This document shows, one piece after another, positions 1 through 11,142 of a stretch of DNA of 64,000 bases. The notes beneath the pieces were generated by a model, which worked only from the letters and a program-made list of their open reading frames with translations, ran no database searches and was not told the origin of the DNA. The stretch's first letter is position 1. Each line of letters starts with the position of its first letter. Both the position numbers and the translations under genes were made by a program. The stretch is from the NCBI GenBank assembly GCA_029204225.1, contig CM055099.1:48846141-48910140 (forward strand), given 5' to 3'. The DNA comes from Diphasiastrum complanatum (lineage: Eukaryota; Streptophyta; Lycopodiopsida; Lycopodiales; Lycopodiaceae).

Positions 1-530
1 GCCATGTGGCATCTTGGCCTTACATGTGTGGAACCCAATTATACACAATATTTACAAACTTCTACATGGCTAGATTTGCCAAAATAGGCTATTTTTCACA
101 ACTAGAACTCGTCACCAAAAGACAATGATAATAGAAGTGGAAAAACTCGACTTTTCTTGATATTTGGATGGAAATCCCATCATACATTTATACTTTTCAA
201 GCTTGGATCTGAGCATAATAGGATACCTCTGAACTTATCATACCCTAACCCTAACATCTACCCTAATAGGTCATTGGATCCACCCTAGCTTGGGATCAAG
301 ATCTCGAGATCCAAAAACAATGTAAACATGCTACTTTTAGATCCTAGAATTTCTCTAGCCTATCCAAACACATTTTTGCCTCATTGCAAAGATGCTATCA
401 CAATGTAATATGAGGAATGAATTTATTTGAAAGCATCCTATGTGATTTGGCACGTGTGGCATCTATTTACATGGCCATCTTGCCAATTACAATGCATGTG
501 ACCAAAATTGGTCAAGCTAGAATTGTGAAA
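1..530 (-). repeat. 3' LTR of the copia element (partial)
   Basis: Positions about 60-415 align with 60000-60325. The sequence CTCCTCCTC just after about 540 reads GAGGAGGAG on the minus strand, a plausible polypurine tract next to the 3' LTR. The outer LTR end lies outside the window or is not recognisable. The inner boundary is given to within about 15 bases. Confidence 0.6.
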
Positions 531-1258
531 TTTTTAATACTCCTCCTCACAATTTAGCTTGATGAGACTATCTTGGATCAATAATAATTACATGCATAAA
601 AACAACATAATTTACAGGTTCTTGATGTATGTAGTGAGTATGATCACTCATTACAATAAGAACATAATTTGAGCTCCAAATTGTCAAATGTAGTGAGAGC
701 TCCATAAAGGTTGTCTTCAAAATTCAAGCTTTGTCTTTGGTAGGATGTTGAATGATCACCTTGGGCTGCAAAATGTGAGTCTCCTCCTCAAAATAAACAT
801 GAAAAACATCAGCTTTTCATAAGATCCAACTTTTCTATGAAGCACATACAACCAAAGCTTGAGATATCACCATCTTGACTTTATCCACCAAAACAATGAA
901 CTCCAACTTGGCATCCTTCGAATGAAGGTCTTGATTCCTTGGAAATTCAAGAGTGAATGGTTCAAAAGCCTTAAAATACATATTTGAAACTCCAATCAAA
1001 GTAGTAATGATCACTATTTCATCATCATAAGATAAAGGATGAAAAACAATGTTCATACTAGCATAATCAAAGGACTTTGTCAAATACATGACATGTTTTC
1101 TATCAAACACAAAATCTTTTGCCTTGAGACAAGTGCTCCTCCTTGATGTCTTTTTTCTTCATCATGCTCACTCCCTTTTGGTGTTGATGATAAAGACATG
1201 GATCCAAACCATGATCTTCTTCAAGACTCTCAAGGACTTTGTTTTCAAGTCTCCAAAC
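531..1258 (-). other. unassigned internal sequence of the copia element
   Basis: Between the polypurine-like tract and the chimeric ORF there is sequence with only weak open frames (minus 1110-835, 91 codons) and no copia RNase H or other domain I recognise. Because it lies inside the element, between its pol remnant and its LTR, it may be captured foreign DNA or very decayed pol. Confidence 0.4.
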
Positions 1259-1936
1259 CTAAATGTTCTCTTTCTCAATATGATCTTTCAAGTTAACAAA
1301 ACAATCACCAAGATTATTTATACCAAATTTACTAGTCCACAATTGCTTACCACTAGCAATTTGCAATACATACTTGTTGAACTTGAAACTAATGAGGCCA
1401 AATACTCTTGTATGGATATAAGTGTCCTTCAAGGATGATTCACTTATTCTCATACAAAGTTCACAATATGCCTCTTTAAAAATGAAGTCAAATTCTTTCA
1501 ACTTATGAATGAAAATGTCATGCTTACTTCTAGCACACTCAAGAGTAAGTAGATATGACAAACACCTATCATTCCATACTTTAGAATTCAAAGGGACTTC
1601 ATTACAAAACTCAATAAATGAAGTACAAAATGTACTCCCCTTTCCAACTTGCCTTTCTTTGTCCACAAAAATGAGCATTGATAGCTCCATCTTTGCTCTT
1701 GTGGCTCTCCTTGGAATAGTTGAAGCTCTCGGATTTTGCTCCTCTTCTTGATCAAGCTCCTCAACCATATCATTGCCAATATGATTCTTAGAGGATTCAT
1801 CATTCAAGATTACAAACATTGTGGCTCTATCATTGCTCTTTGTGCTAGCAAAATGTACATCCAAATGAATCAACTTAAGAGGGTGAGTGGTCTTAGTGAT
1901 AGTGTTAGAGAAAGGCAACCTATGTGTTTTAGCCAA
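1259..1936 (-). pseudogene. chimeric copia pol ORF with foreign C-terminus
   Basis: A 225-codon frame. Its first 25 or so residues match the end of the GAG-pre-integrase domain and the start of integrase (motif HPLKLIHLDVHF). The next part jumps to an acidic stretch and an RRATRAK linker like the one between copia integrase and reverse transcriptase, so the integrase core has been deleted. From about residue 60 onward (SMLIFVDKERQVGKG...) I recognise no copia domain. The frame stays open for roughly another 160 codons. It is either captured host sequence or chance. Function is unknown and the protein is not expected to work as an integrase. Confidence 0.55.
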
Positions 1937-1966
1937 AGCACATGCTTCACAAACCTTTTCCTCCTT

Positions 1967-2245
1967 TTACATGGATATTGGAAGGCCTAGAGCAAGCTCC
2001 TCCTTGCACATGACTTCCATAGACTTGGTGTTAATGTGACCAAGCCTCTTGTGCCACAAATCATTTGTGGTCATCTTGTCCTCCTTGGCTACTATCACAA
2101 ATTGGTTAGGATCAACAAAAGCATCAAGCTTAAACAACCTCCCAAACCTTCTTCCTCTTGCTATGATCTTCCCATTCTTTTTGATGTTGCATACATTAGT
2201 AGAGAACTCCACAATGAAAGCACGATCTAAAAGTTGGCCAGCACT
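1967..2245 (-). pseudogene. copia GAG-pre-integrase fragment
   Basis: Translating from 2245 downward gives GQLLDRAFIVEFSTN, then LWHKRLGHINTKSM, the H-H part of the zinc-binding pre-integrase domain of copia polyproteins. It is nearly the same as the domain at 57779-58327. The frame runs on into the duplication upstream (to 2344), but those residues are not copia sequence. Truncated on the N-terminal side at 2245. Confidence 0.75.
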
Positions 2246-2686
2246 ACAAATGCAGGCATAGTGCTGAGGGACTGGCACTACTTTGGGCCGAGGACCCTGT
2301 TGTGGGTATTTCCTGTACAATATTAAATTAGTGGGTCCCACCACTAAAACTACTATTGGCCAAGCCTTACCCAGTGGGCCACAATATAGTAGAACAATAA
2401 GTGTGAGGCACTGCGTCCTGCATGTATAAGCTCAGCCACCAATGAGCACACTAGTTAGATAGTTGAAGTTGTTTTCTAGTGACTTGGGCCTTAGGTGCAA
2501 ATAAAATAAGTTAAAGGCCAAAGTCTAAGTTACGTGGTTGAGTCAAAGTCAAATGGTGGTAGGTGGGGTGTGTTTCTTTGTACACCATTAGATCTTTTGT
2601 GTTTCTTTGAAAATCTAGGATTGCAATCCTTGCCATTTCAAGTAGCCAAAAGGATGAATGGGGCAAGGGACTCCCCAAGAATAAAT

Positions 2687-3200
2687 GTTATAGCCATATT
2701 CAATTAAGGACATGGAATAGTCCTAATATGGTAGACCGTCGGCCCTCTAGTGTTCGAGATTATTAGTCACGCCTAGATTTAATTCCACGTCGAGGCCTGT
2801 TGGTGACTAATGACCTTGAGAGGACCCAAACACTCTAATAGAGACATATGGAGTAGTGCATGTACGTGTGATTGATATAGGCAGGAGATATGCATGAAGA
2901 GCTGTGATCTATTTATAGTTGACCTACATGGGGATTGCATGTGGTCATGCACATGATCCTACTCTCTATATATTGAGGTAGAGATTATCTCGTCGACGAC
3001 TTTGGTCTAGGTTACCAGTGAGCTATTCTCCTCTTGCTATCACATGGCATGGCTTGGGGGCTAGATCCAAGAGGATTCTCCAGAAGGGATCTAGGATTGG
3101 TTGGGTGGTTTCGCTCCACAGTCTCTCTAGTTTTTACCTATCCTCATCTTAAGGGCTTTCCGTAGTGGTCTTTAAGGCTTTCCCTAGTGGTCTTTAAAAT
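2687..3200 (+). repeat. LTR-like insertion nested in the CT-rich LTR
   Basis: About 515 bases found only in the long-form LTRs (here and about 37589-38102). It starts TGTTATAGCCATATTC and is flanked on both sides by AATAAA, consistent with a short target-site duplication. The start matches the minus-strand LTR ending at 20507 (TGTTATGGCCATATTC). TATA-like sequence (TCTATATATT) lies near 2965. Best read as a solo LTR of that copia family. Confidence 0.6.
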
Positions 3201-3301
3201 AAAAGAGCACCATTTGTACTCATTTGACATTCTCAATCTATTCTCAATAAAAGGAGGAAACTCTCTTGTTTTCTCCACTCATTTATTCTTCTTCTTCTTC
3301 T

Positions 3302-3306
<5 letters not shown>

Positions 3307-3381
<75 letters not shown>
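3307..3381 (+). repeat. (CT)n microsatellite
   Basis: Uninterrupted CT repeat preceded by (TTC)n. It lies inside the LTR. The SL-rich open frames here are artefacts of the repeat. Confidence 0.95.
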
Positions 3382-3383
<2 letters not shown>

Positions 3384-3436
3384 GTTGGAATCAAATAGCT
3401 TTGGGTGCTCGAGCCCCCAAAGCCTTTCTCAACCTA

Positions 3437-3440
<4 letters not shown>

Positions 3441-3510
<70 letters not shown>
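3441..3510 (+). repeat. (CT)n microsatellite
   Basis: CT repeat followed by a run of nine C. The equivalent in copy 2 is longer and has ten C, as expected of a fast-changing tract. Confidence 0.95.
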
Positions 3511-3513
<3 letters not shown>

Positions 3514-3588
3514 CCCCCCTTTTGCCATGCAGGTGAAAGTGGGGTTGACGCTCCCAGCGTTCGAACCCTATGCTACATTGACGACACA

Positions 3589-4380
3589 ACAAAGTCTTTG
3601 GAAGTCCAACTACAAAAGTCATAGATATGCTTTCCCATCGTTTTTGAGGGATATCTAAGGGGTGTAACAACCCTCCAGTATTTAAGCATTCCGCTTTGGC
3701 TAATTGACAAGGTTTACATTTAACCACATAAGACTCGACAAATGGCTTGAATTTTGACCAATGAAACTCTCTTCTGACCAAGTCCAAAGTTCTGTGTATA
3801 CCTTGATGACCTGCACGGGTTACATCATGACACTCATAAAAAATTCTCTTCTTTATTTCATCATCCGCTAGTACACAAACTTTCCCATTCCGAAATAGCA
3901 AACCACCTCGGATAGAGAACTGTTCCATTATTTTCTTATCTTTCTTAGGAACCTGAGATCCCTGTGAAGTAATCTCTATTCCATTCTCAATTTTTTTCAG
4001 TCTCAATCATCTTCCAGATGCGACCAAAATGAGAATCTGATTTACACTTTTCTCTCAACGAAAGATATAGATTAGTGAAAATCTGGGTGAATGAAAGTTC
4101 ATCTAATTCACCAATTCGACTAAGAGCGTCTGCAACTTGGTTAGAGCTACCTTTGACATATCGGATCTCATGATCAAATTCCTGCATAAGCTCAGCCCAA
4201 TGAGCTTTATGACCCCTCAGATCGCTTTGATTGCAAAAGTACTTTGGAGGCCGGTGATCTGTATACACTATAAATTGACTACCATAAAGGTAATGCCTCT
4301 AGGTTTGAAGTGCATGTATCATAGCAAATAACTCCTTCTCCTAAGTTGTATAATGAACCAGGTTAATATCCTATTCTTCT
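3589..4380 (-). pseudogene. Ty3/gypsy RNase H and integrase N-terminal fragment
   Basis: Minus-strand frames 4268-3987 and 4006-3434 encode an RNase H end (YTDHRPPKYF, then VADALSRIGELDE) and the zinc-binding H2C2 domain of integrase (ECHDVTRAGHQGIHRT ... CKPCQLAK), ending at the core-domain start VGLPKT. At that point (3589) the CT-rich LTR begins. Upstream of 4268 the RNase H motif EKELFAM is readable with two in-frame stops, and a frameshift lies near 4000. The reverse transcriptase is missing altogether: protease sequence stops at 4381 and RNase H starts right after. A deletion relic. Confidence 0.85.
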
Positions 4381-5111
4381 CTATTTGCTGTTAAAAAGAT
4401 TTGACAATTCACAACTACTTAGATGCACTTTCAGAGAAATCCAAAATGGGCTTGACAAACAAATTAATTTTAACGAATAAGCTTCATACTGTGAATTAAA
4501 ATTTTCTATTACATTAACAAATGAAATCATCCCAGATGGATGTACATATGTGTCTCGAAGTAGAGTAACTACTTCCTTACCCTCCTGAAAAGAGAGCACA
4601 TGCTTCTCAAAATCTATATCAGGAGATTTACTAAATAACCATTCATACCCTAGGATTATGTCCGTATGTGCTAAATCTAAAACATGAAAATCTATAAACA
4701 CTCTATAATCTTGAATCCAACGTGGGAGCTTTGGAACTTTAACATCCCAAGTCTCCAACTTCACACCTGAAGCTAAATATACCTTATATCTATGATCACT
4801 GGCTATAGTTTCCAGGCCAAGTTTCTGCACAAGACCGGAGTTAATAAAATTATGAGTAGAACCACTATACACCAACGTCCTTTAACTGTGCCTTTCAAAT
4901 GAAATAATTCATTAGGCAAGAATGAAGCAGTACTGAATGAACATTCACACTCACAATTAACCTTGTTAATTTTCAATTTTAGATTTTTTTTACATGGCAT
5001 CTCAATGGCTTGAGCTACGTGTTTCTTTTGCTTTGGACAGAACTTCATAACATGTCGAGGCATGTTGCAGACAAAACACACATTCGCCCTTCTAGCCAGT
5101 CCAACTGACAA
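4381..5111 (-). pseudogene. Ty3/gypsy gag zinc knuckle and protease relic
   Basis: Frame 5111-4803 holds a CCHC zinc knuckle (CFVCNMPRHVMKFC), the nucleic-acid binding end of Gag. A frameshift near 4850 leads to 4875-4381, a retropepsin-like domain (VYSGSTHNFI ... DIILGYEWL). The catalytic Asp of the usual DSGST triad is replaced by Tyr, so the protease would be dead. Its end abuts the RNase H fragment without any reverse transcriptase. The same relic, with the same Tyr, sits at 39316-40046. Confidence 0.82.
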
Positions 5112-5196
5112 TCCTTTGCATGCATACTAGATAGATGTCATATATCATGTATTGTTCCACATGTCGCTATAGGAGTGCCAGATTCCTCACAAAATT
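5112..5196. other. spacer between gypsy relic and GT61 upstream segment
   Basis: Short non-coding joint shared by both copies apart from a 3-bp indel. In copy 2 it is fused straight to the GT61 leader. Confidence 0.5.
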
Positions 5197-5809
5197 ATTT
5201 ATTACATAATTGGACTTGAATGAAATTTTTGCACCACTTATTTTGTACTTTTTGAGATCCCGATCCACATAAATGAGCAACAACCAGCCAGATTTGTACT
5301 AGAAAATTTCATGTCTCTCAGGCAAGCGAGGACTCCGAAAGCGTCACTACATCCAGACCACCAACCACCACAGACTCCAACCAATTGGAACATTGCCATG
5401 CTGTTATCTGGTTTGAATTACCTCTTTTGTCCTTATTTATTCTCTCTAATCTTTTGTCTTTTGAATTATGGATCCTGCGCCTTAAGCAAAGCTTCTTTCA
5501 ATTTTTCGCTGAAATAAAGGTGGAGCGGATTTGCACTGCACATAATTGGCTACTGCTGCTGCCCAGCTAGATGTACCTTTACCTCCCACACCTTCCGTAG
5601 TTTGTATCGACTAACTGATGACGATTGGTGTTGGGGTGTTCTGGCTGTTTGTAATAGTATGATCATGATTCCATTTCTCTTTTGAAGTACCTTCTTAATA
5701 CATCCATTCCATCCATACATCGACAAAGTATGTTTTTCTACGAGTAGATCTGTGACTTGTTGCTTCGCATCTAGTTCTACGTGCAGATCTGTGACTTGTT
5801 GCTTCTAAT

Positions 5810-5889
<80 letters not shown>

Positions 5890-5907
5890 GTCCATGTAAT
5901 AAATCTC
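5197..5907 (+). promoter_or_regulatory. GT61 upstream/5' UTR segment, unique to copy 1
   Basis: A 711-base segment absent from copy 2, where AAAATT (40123-40128) is joined directly to GATGGAGG. It contains a 39-bp-period partial repeat (AGATCTGTGACTTGTTGCTT at 5746 and 5785) and a long CT tract next to the GT61 coding region, as is common in plant 5' UTRs. Its ends form an inverted repeat: ATTTATTACAT at 5197-5207 and ATGTAATAAAT at 5894-5904. It could be the native promoter deleted in copy 2, or a TIR-bounded insertion in copy 1. I see no clear target-site duplication and no confident TATA box. Confidence 0.55.
5813..5887 (+). repeat. (CT)n microsatellite in the GT61 5' leader
   Basis: Uninterrupted CT tract that ends about 20 bases before the first in-frame ATG of the GT61 ORF (5909). 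Confidence 0.95.
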
Positions 5908-6058
5908 GATGGAGGATAAATTTGATAATTTGAGCAGCCCAACGGGGCTCTTGCTCGTGCTAAATACGAATTTTTGTTTAGAGATACAAATTCTCTCACA
6001 AGAAAGTCCAGTTGCAGCTCTTGCTCTACATGAACAGTATTCCTTTTCATTCAAGATC

Positions 6059-8500
6059 ATGGTCAAAACAGGAAGCATGAAAGTGCGCAGAATGCCAAAT
6101 CCAATTATTGTGCTGGTTGTACTAGTCGTTCTCTTAGTTGCATGGGCAAATCTCAGCAAATTTTTGTCCCTGTACCAATCAGAAGTATCCCGCACTATGC
6201 ACCTGAGATCCAGCAAGAACTTACTCCAACTACTGAAGTCAGTGGAGAGATCACAGGCCGCTTTAAGCACTCAGATCAATGACTCATCTCACAAGACCCA
6301 GCTCCTTCTCCAACACCTCGAGCAGCTAGAAAAGTCCACCTCCAGCTTCAACACCCACCTAACCTACAACAATCTCTCAAATTCCATCCTCCAACACAAT
6401 GCCGATGCCCACATCAACGGCATAACCCCGCACACCCCCACCATAAACTTCCAACCTCTTAAGGACGAGCAGCTATTCAAGCTAAGAGGGGGAGACTACG
6501 TGGGTCTGCATAGCTTCATGTCAGCCATCAGGGGACGGGGCAAGATCATGGGTCCACCAGAATTACACTACTTTCCATCAAACACATCCCAGGGGAGGCT
6601 GCTATGCATCAAAGGGAACAACACAGTTGATGGAACAAAGAATTTCTACGGATTTGCAGCAAGGGAAGCTATTCCTGCAGGAGCAATGCTGGTGCTTCCT
6701 GGGACTACTCTCATCTCTGACACATACTTTGATTTCCATAATCCCTGGCATTCCATGCACGATCTAGTGGAATTTGTGCACTGGAAGCTGGAGAATGGAT
6801 GTGAGAGCGCTAGCAGAATTGTGCTATATCACTGGGGAGAGCTGAGAGTGAGCATGGGGAATTGGATCTCAAATGTGATGGAGGCTGTAGGGCTGCCCTG
6901 GCTGCCCGAGGCCCTAGCCTACTCGGGCAGGCCGGTCTGCTTTGACCGGGCAGTGGTCAGCCGGACCGGCATAAATAGCACGCCACGTCAGCTTCTTTAT
7001 GACGTGTTCCGGGAAGTGCGATGCCGGGCCCGGCAAAAGTGCCATGTGGCTATCCGTGATAGGCTGGAAAGGGAGGGAGCTCATGTGGAAGTCCATGTCA
7101 CTCTAATGGTGAGAAAGGAGTCGAGGGGGTTTAAGAACCTCTCGGCATGGCAGGCGGCGGTTGGGAATGCATGTGGCGAAGGCGCGGGATGTGTTTGGTC
7201 TGAGATGCATGCTCACAACCATACATTTTGCGAGCAAGTAAGACCTTTCTTTCTTATGGTGTGCGCATACATAGATATCACAAGAAAAAAAAAAAACACT
7301 TTTGTGAATGCAAATAGATCATAATCTTTTATTTGATTATTGTTGTTGGTAATAATGTTATTGGTGATGATGTTGGTGCATCATATAAGTTTGAGGGATG
7401 CATGCAAGACAAAGAGAGAAATATGATTTTTTTGTTATTTATGACTTGCATATAGAGAGGCATTATGAAACTCGGGAATACATGCAAGAAAAAGAGAGGG
7501 CCATGAATTTTTTGCTATTTAATACTTGCATATAGAGTATCAAGTTCTTGCAATAAAGTCCTTAGCAATGTGAGAAAGCTTTTTTGTGTGCACGTATCCT
7601 TATAATTAAGACATGGACTTTAATATTGACTTTTGCATAAGCTCCATAGTATTATTGCCTTTTGCAAGGCAATAAAAAAAACCAGTGTCTATATGAATCC
7701 TAAATACAACTTATTGCCTCTTCATTGACATTTCCTTTGTTCACCTCTAGATATATTAAGATATCAAAAAAAAGTATTGAGATGACATATAATTTATACG
7801 AGTAAGGGTTGGAAGTGTTCAATAGAAATTTGCCACTAATTCACTTAATTCAAGTATTGTGCGGTGTTTATTGAAAGGTTAATGAAAAGTTTCAAAGAAG
7901 TAGAGTCGTTGCATATATAAAAAAGACACCTCATGATGTAACTAAGTGTCCATGCTCCATGTAGCTAACATAAGATTTAAAACAGAATGTATTGGGCTTT
8001 TGACGTGTTGCCTCGAGAATTATTTGTTCATGTGGATCTAGCTTCATATTTTAATATTATGTACAAGCTAATCTATGGCTTCCAATTAGGTGGAGATTAT
8101 GAGCAACACAGACATTCTTGTATCTGTACATGGAGCTCAACTCACAAACACCATCTTCATGGATCCAGGTGGTAGAATTTTGGAGGTCTTTCCAAAAGGC
8201 TGGTTAGAGTGGGGCAATCGTGGACAATTTGTCTATAGAAACCTAGCAAATTGGCTGGGACTCGAGCATGAAGGGATTTGGAGGGACTCATCCTCACCTG
8301 ATTGTCCTAATCCAAAAACTTCTGTGAAATGTTTTGCATATTACAAAAATCAACTAGTGGGCATCAATGAGACCTTCATTGTTGATTGGCTTAGAAATGT
8401 TATTGTAGATTTTAAGCGAGCCCATGCAAATAAGCTTCGTGAAGCTACCATTGGAGGAAGTTCTATTGTGGCATGGGATTCCAACATTTGTGTTTGTTGA
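6059..8500 (+). CDS. GT61 (DUF563) glycosyltransferase, copy 1
   Basis: Two exons: 6059-7237 and 8090-8500, joined in phase 0 across a GT-AG intron (GTAAGA at 7238, TTAG before 8090). Spliced product is 529 residues. I chose the ATG at 6059 because it gives a short basic tail (MVKTGSMKVRR) and then a membrane anchor (residues about 15-31, PIIVLVVLVVLLVAW), the type II topology of Golgi glycosyltransferases; an in-frame ATG at 5909 would add 50 residues. Residues about 50-105 look coiled-coil. The GT61 domain follows: PWHSMHDLVEF, GRPVCFDRAVVSRTG, and in exon 2 DILVSVHGAQLTN and EVFPKGW. Plant GT61 enzymes add xylose, arabinose or GlcNAc to wall polysaccharides or glycoproteins; this one's substrate cannot be told from sequence. 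Confidence 0.88.
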
Positions 8501-9966
8501 GCCCATGTTTGGTGCATGAAGCACATTTACTCAAATAACAAAAATCTAGTGCCAAAAGTTTTTCCTAAATATAAATCCCACAAAAACATAATTCATTTCT
8601 TTAAATGCAAAGCAATGCTAATGCTTTATGCCTTACTTCATAGAGTTGGCTTTGAAAGTGGGCACATGTGATGCAAATATATCGTTAGTCTACTTTGAGT
8701 TAAAAAATCTCAATGTAATGTGTTATTGCAATAATGAATTGACTTTGGTGTGGTGTGGTCATCAAATATTGCAAATGCGTAAATAAATTAGTACAACACT
8801 TTATGCTCCAATTGATTTTGTCACAAAAATAGAAAACTTATTCTTATAACCATTGCATTACCTTATATTTTCCCCTCATCCTACTTCTTAATGGAGAACT
8901 TTATAGGAATAAATGAGGAAGGATCGTCAATGGTGCTATGGGAATAGTGTAAGATGGTGGGAAGTAGTTTTATATGATAGAAAGTGGAGAGTAATAAGTT
9001 ATTTGGCACATGAGCAACAAGGAGAGTTATGTGAGCAAGATTGTGCAATGTAGTAGAGCTTGTTCTTACTAGCACATAGAATGTTACTTTTAACATGAGT
9101 GAACCATTCATTCTAAGAAATATAATTAAATAAAAGTAGAGTCACCCTATATTACTGAATTTAGTGAGCTAGAAAGTGGTGTATCTTGACGTATTTTCCT
9201 ATGGAGTTTTTTGCTTTCTCTCATGATACTCAACGTTTGGGAGGCGAGATTTTATTCCAATGTTTAATCAACACTCCATTCAAATCTAATATAACATATA
9301 AAGGCTCATTTTGTGAATCAACAAGAGAGAAAACTTGTACTGACGATTCATGCATGCAAGAAAGAAACTAGTTGCATAGTTAAAGAGAAAAGGTAATCAA
9401 CGAGTGTGTCTATTCAAACAAATAGTTCTTAACATCAACAAAAAAAAATTTGAACTAATTCTAGGATCTATTTTCATATACTTTTGTAGGTTTGTTGCAT
9501 AGACTCTACTAGGATAGCCTTAGAGTAGGACAATTGGTGATTGAGCTAAAGCAAGGCTTTTGCTATTTACTTTGTTTCCATCAATGCTTGGCATGTTTAG
9601 AGCCCTCGAGACTCATCTTGTGTGACCTTCAAACCTCCTTCATGTGTTGGGCTTAATATGTTGACAAACGAACATTCATCCATTATCAAAAGCTATTGTT
9701 TTTCATTACCATCAGATGAATCACCTTCATAATGCTTGCTGTTCATAACACATACATGATGATGTCTACACACTACAACATGAAAATATCAGGTCATGTG
9801 TCACCCAAAATTGACACTGCTCTAAATTCAAGGAGATCTAATATTCGCAGTATTGCTTCAACACTTTCTCCAAGTTGGATAGGTGTTCTGAGTTTGGCCC
9901 GTGCATGCATAGATGATCCAAGAAAATTTTCAGAAACTTTTGCAGGTGTTCCTTGAATGTTGTTTG
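8501..9966. other. GT61 3' flank, non-coding
   Basis: AT-rich sequence shared almost perfectly with 42722-44188. Short open frames here show no domain. It presumably holds the 3' UTR and terminator of GT61, but no polyadenylation site can be fixed. Confidence 0.4.
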
Positions 9967-10958
9967 TGAAGAAACAAAATGTATTTGATTACAAAGGCTT
10001 GCTAGCTTTCAGTTCTTCGCCTGACGAAGATGTTCACGAACTCGACCATCTGGAGACACGAAACACGAAGAGTTTCGCAAACGTGAAAGTCAACGGAGAC
10101 GAAGACGAACGGTTCGCGAACACGAAAGATCCACGAACAAGATTCCTTCGCGGTCCAGTACGAAAGAAGGCAGACGAGGTAAACGAAACCCGTTCAGCTC
10201 TCACGCCCCAAGGAGTACCACCAAAGATCATGCAAGTACCCAAAAGTACAATAATCTGATCTGATGGCATGACGTCAACAGATACTCCCTAGGTTGTGGC
10301 TAATCTGCCACTCTTGTAATTCTCTGGTTAGTTGTAGATGCTTAATCACTCTAATCTTAGATCTACACAGAGAGACCGTACTTACTGGATTATACTTGAC
10401 ATATAGGTCAAAACTGAATACATAGAGTGTAATAGAGTGAAATAGTCTGATGCTAGTAAGCAATCAAGACGATATATAGAATACATGTCCACCTGCACGC
10501 GAAGACAATTCTGTCTAGAATCAGAAGATCCAACTGTCCGCTAGTGAAGCGAGACTACTACTCATGAGAGAACCATGTTTCTTTCATGCCAACGCACTGC
10601 GTGGATTTGCATGCAGTGCTTGAAGAAATTCAGAGAAAATTAATATAGATTATTTTTTTGTTGTGTCTGATCTTGAATGTTGAATGCTTATGCTGATATT
10701 TCATATGTCTGAGTTTTCTTGTTCATTTGAATTCCGCAATTTGGTTGAAACTAAGTCGAATGCTGCATTAATTTTATGAACGTAGATCAGTAGTGACTGA
10801 CTACACTCTGGAGGATTGTAGGAGCGACTCAGCTGGCAGTGTCCAGCGGTCGCATCTGAACTCCATCCGAGTTGAAGACAGTCGTGATTGATTCGCCTTC
10901 GCAAAAGTTTCACGAATCCAACGAATTTCTCATCAGTCAATCACCTTTTCTTCTCATC
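9967..10958. repeat. LTR-like 1-kb dispersed repeat, copy 1
   Basis: Begins TGAAGAAACAAAATGT and is repeated at 44189 (near identical, inside the duplication) and at 21446 (diverged). The shared part starts exactly at TG. It carries GAA/TTC-rich sequence including the palindrome TTCGCGAA (10113), and conserved blocks such as GCATGACGTCA and ACTGCGTGGATTTGCATGCAGTGC. Probably a solo LTR or LTR of a non-autonomous element; no primer site found. It abuts a gypsy reverse transcriptase fragment. Confidence 0.6.
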
Positions 10959-11142
10959 ATTTTGCATGACTCGCTGAAAGGTGCTTGGGGCATTGCAAAG
11001 GCCAAATGGCATCACCTTGTAGTCATAGGTTCTCCATTCAATGGCAAACGATGTCTTGTGCTGATCATTCGGCGCTATTTTGACTTGATTGTAGCCACTG
11101 AAGCCATCCAAGAAACTATAGGCTTTTGCTCCTGCTACTCGA
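10959..11142 (-). pseudogene. Ty3/gypsy reverse transcriptase fragment
   Basis: Minus-strand reading gives AKAYSFLDGFSGYNQVK then YKVMPFGLCNAPSTFQRVM, the motifs just before the catalytic YxDD box of gypsy reverse transcriptases. It is cut on both sides: after QRVMQ by the LTR-like repeat, and at its N-terminal side at 11142, where the inverted-repeat arm begins. Copy 2 (45187-45843) retains much more of the domain. Confidence 0.88.

Larger units (their letters stand above)
1..2245 (-). mobile_element. Ty1/copia element, 3' part, truncated
   Basis: On the minus strand this runs GAG-pre-integrase (1967-2245), a deleted integrase and linker (1259-1936), unassigned sequence, then an LTR at the left window edge. 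The LTR part (about 60-415) closely matches 60000-60325, the LTR of the copia element at 57.6-60.3 kb, and the pre-integrase region closely matches 57900-58200, so both belong to one family. The element is cut at 2245/2246, where the direct duplication starts. It has no reverse transcriptase or RNase H that I can recognise and cannot move on its own. Confidence 0.75.
2470..3588 (+). repeat. CT-rich gypsy LTR (long form, copy 1)
   Basis: It starts TGTTTTCTAGTGACTTGGGCC-like and ends GACGACACA, giving the TG...CA ends of an LTR. The same sequence, without the extra inner block at about 2687-3200, makes up the LTRs at 27564-28095 (plus) and 11348-11924 (minus), which are followed by a primer-binding site. 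Here the 3' end is joined directly to a gypsy integrase fragment instead of a PBS, as expected for a 3' or solo LTR. It contains two CT tracts. Confidence 0.75.
2246..11142 (+). repeat. direct duplication, copy 1 (8.9 kb)
   Basis: This segment matches 37148-45364 in the same orientation, starting at ACAAATGCA (2246 and 37148) and ending in TGCTACTCGA (11142 and 45364). By eye the copies differ by few substitutions, different CT-tract lengths, a 6-bp indel near 4184, a 3-bp indel near 5180 and one large indel: 5197-5907 is absent from copy 2. It carries a CT-rich LTR, a gypsy relic, the GT61 gene with flanks, an LTR-like repeat and part of a gypsy reverse transcriptase. Identity is well above 99 percent by inspection, so the event is recent or partly an assembly effect. 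Confidence 0.93.

Noticed and set aside
240-275. CCCTAACCCTAA near 243 and near 60155, like telomere repeat
   Set aside because: Only two units, inside a copia LTR present in two copies, and not the usual plant TTTAGGG array.
3187-3658. Long serine-leucine or arginine-glutamate repeat ORFs (also at 5.8, 11.5, 20.5, 22.5, 23.0, 27.8 and 38.3 kb)
   Set aside because: They are translations of (CT)n/(AG)n microsatellites, open in several frames at once.
5695-6270. Minus-strand ORFs over the GT61 5' region
   Set aside because: Shadows of the coding exon plus CT-repeat translation; GT61 on the plus strand has domains and splice sites.
9732-10259. Two adjacent plus ORFs (9732-9956 and 9957-10259)
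   Set aside because: The second is inside the LTR-like repeat and is not kept in the diverged copy at 21.5 kb; the first has no domain.
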